Shown one piece after another: positions 63,428-64,000 of a stretch of DNA of 64,000 nt. Location of the stretch: NCBI RefSeq assembly GCF_000021645.1, contig NC_011661.1, forward strand, positions 280,723-344,722. The letters are read 5' to 3'. The notes under the pieces are model-generated. The model was not told the DNA's origin, ran no database searches, and saw only the letters and a program-made list of their open reading frames with translations. The first letter of the stretch is position 1. Every line of letters starts with the position of its first letter. Source of the DNA: Dictyoglomus turgidum DSM 6724 (GTDB taxonomy: Bacteria; Dictyoglomota; Dictyoglomia; Dictyoglomales; Dictyoglomaceae). A program made the position numbers and the translations under genes.

Positions 63428-63438
63428 TATGGTATAAT
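63428..63438 (+). promoter_or_regulatory. Extended -10 promoter of the second GT2 gene
   Basis: TTATGGTATAAT ends at 63438, eight bases before ATG 63447. The element matches that of copy 1, and the message should be leaderless. Confidence 0.7.
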
Positions 63439-63446
63439 TTTCTCAA

Positions 63447-64000
63447 ATGAGAATTATTTTATTTTTAATCTTTTGGCTAATAGGGTGGGTATACTACAAG
63501 AGTCTGAGATTTCTCAAGAAAGAAGGGGAAATTTCAGGGGAATATAAAGTTTCGGTGATAATACCAGCGAGGAATGAAGAGAAGAATTTAGATAAGCTTC
63601 TATATTTACTACAAAAGCAAACCTATAAACCCTATGAAGTGATAGTAGTGAATGACAATTCCGAAGATAATACGGAAGAAGTAGCAAAAAGGTACGGAGT
63701 GAAAGTAGTGTCTTTATATGAAGATCCACCAGAAGGTTGGGTAGGGAAGAACTGGGCAATATGGAATGGATATCTGGAGTCAAGGGGAGAGATTTTATTA
63801 TTTTTAGATGCAGATGTAGAGCCGAGGGAAGAATTTATAGAGGTAATGTTGAGTAATTATGAGAAATACGGTGGGTTAATTTCCTGTTGGCCATATCAGA
63901 GATTTGAAAAATTTTATGAGCATTTGAACTTGGGTTTTAATTTGGTTTCTGTGTTTTCTATGACTCTTTTTGGGAAGAAAGAGGGAGCCTTTGGTCCCTC
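63447..64000 (+). CDS. Membrane glycosyltransferase family 2 (CrtQ-like), copy 2 (partial)
   Basis: ATG 63447 opens a frame to the window end, 184 codons. The first nine residues (MRIILFLIF) differ from copy 1, then 152 residues are identical, and then the sequence diverges again (LGFNLVSVFSMTLFGKKEGAFGPS against copy 1 FIFNIGAVITMCAIKKEG). All N-terminal motifs are present, including FLDADVEP. It is a second enzyme of the same class, perhaps with a different acceptor, since the part after residue 161 differs. Confidence 0.87.
   Translation, partial: MRIILFLIFWLIGWVYYKSLRFLKKEGEISGEYKVSVIIPARNEEKNLDKLLYLLQKQTYKPYEVIVVNDNSEDNTEEVAKRYGVKVVSLYEDPPEGWVGKNWAIWNGYLESRGEILLFLDADVEPREEFIEVMLSNYEKYGGLISCWPYQRFEKFYEHLNLGFNLVSVFSMTLFGKKEGAFGP
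63474..63931 (+). repeat. 458-bp direct repeat, copy 2
   Basis: Identical with 61728-62185. See the entry for copy 1. No terminal inverted repeats or target duplications surround the block, so it is not a transposon. Confidence 0.93.

Noticed and set aside
61728-63931. The paired identical blocks as ends of a transposon or composite element
   Set aside because: The blocks are direct repeats inside coding sequence, with no terminal inverted repeats, transposase or target duplication.
1-64000. CRISPR arrays, tRNA, rRNA, insertion sequences, prophage
   Set aside because: No regularly spaced repeats, tRNA-like cloverleaf, rRNA sequence, transposase or integrase was seen on reading the window.

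Overview
The window is AT-rich DNA, densely packed with genes, and rich in plant-polysaccharide glycoside hydrolases (GH3 twice, GH5, GH26, GH29, GH31) and orphan or operonic solute-binding proteins. Proteins are lysine/glutamate rich and several have lipoprotein or Sec signals; a beta-barrel-like secreted protein and a pilin are present. This best fits an anaerobic, thermophilic, saccharolytic bacterium of the Dictyoglomus type. That assignment is an inference from protein character; no search was run.

Layout. 1-4.3 kb: tail of a family 5 solute-binding protein, a methyltransferase, a TPR protein, a GH5 lipoprotein and a convergent CBM35-like/GH26 mannanase. 4.3-8.2 kb: flavodoxin with a MerR-type promoter but a MerR gene that has lost its DNA-binding domain, then a CDF metal exporter overlapping a YgiQ-type radical SAM gene. 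8.2-12.7 kb: a decayed two-component cluster (hybrid kinase, HD-GYP regulator, MASE3-like kinase without ATPase domain). 12.8-19 kb: polysaccharide deacetylase, SDR, GH3, YjbQ, AEC transporter and a broken ChbG/YdjC gene. 19-24.2 kb: orphan family 5 binding protein, a yxlEFG-like ABC operon and a GT4. 24.3-31.1 kb: a TctCBA tripartite transporter with an M24-like protein, a Gfo/Idh/MocA dehydrogenase and an orphan DctP protein, then a 50-residue small gene. 31.3-37.3 kb: GltB-like FMN protein, barrel-like protein, amidohydrolase-like protein, broken cation antiporter, DUF4388 protein.

37.4-52.3 kb looks like one carbohydrate-use region: LplB/LplC/LplA-type ABC importer, YesM (broken) and YesN (intact), GH29 alpha-fucosidase, GH31 alpha-xylosidase and a 927-residue GH3 with an inserted beta-trefoil-like domain. 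The enzyme set fits stepwise trimming of fucosylated xyloglucan oligosaccharides (inference). Two back-to-back HEPN/nucleotidyltransferase modules sit inside it, one with a frameshifted nucleotidyltransferase.

52.5-64 kb: an ARPP-1 family protein, a collapsed pabA-pabB-pabC operon, a four-gene minus-strand group (flavodoxin, fucose-isomerase-like, RmlD-like, SPL-like radical SAM), a CopZ-N-like remnant, NlpC/P60 lipoprotein, pilin, iron alcohol dehydrogenase, and a GT2-PlsY-GT2 cluster in which the two GT2 copies share a 458-bp identical block.

The most striking general property is decay. About a dozen genes have frameshifts, a nonsense codon or internal deletions, while their neighbours are intact. 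I found no CRISPR array, insertion sequence, tRNA or rRNA.
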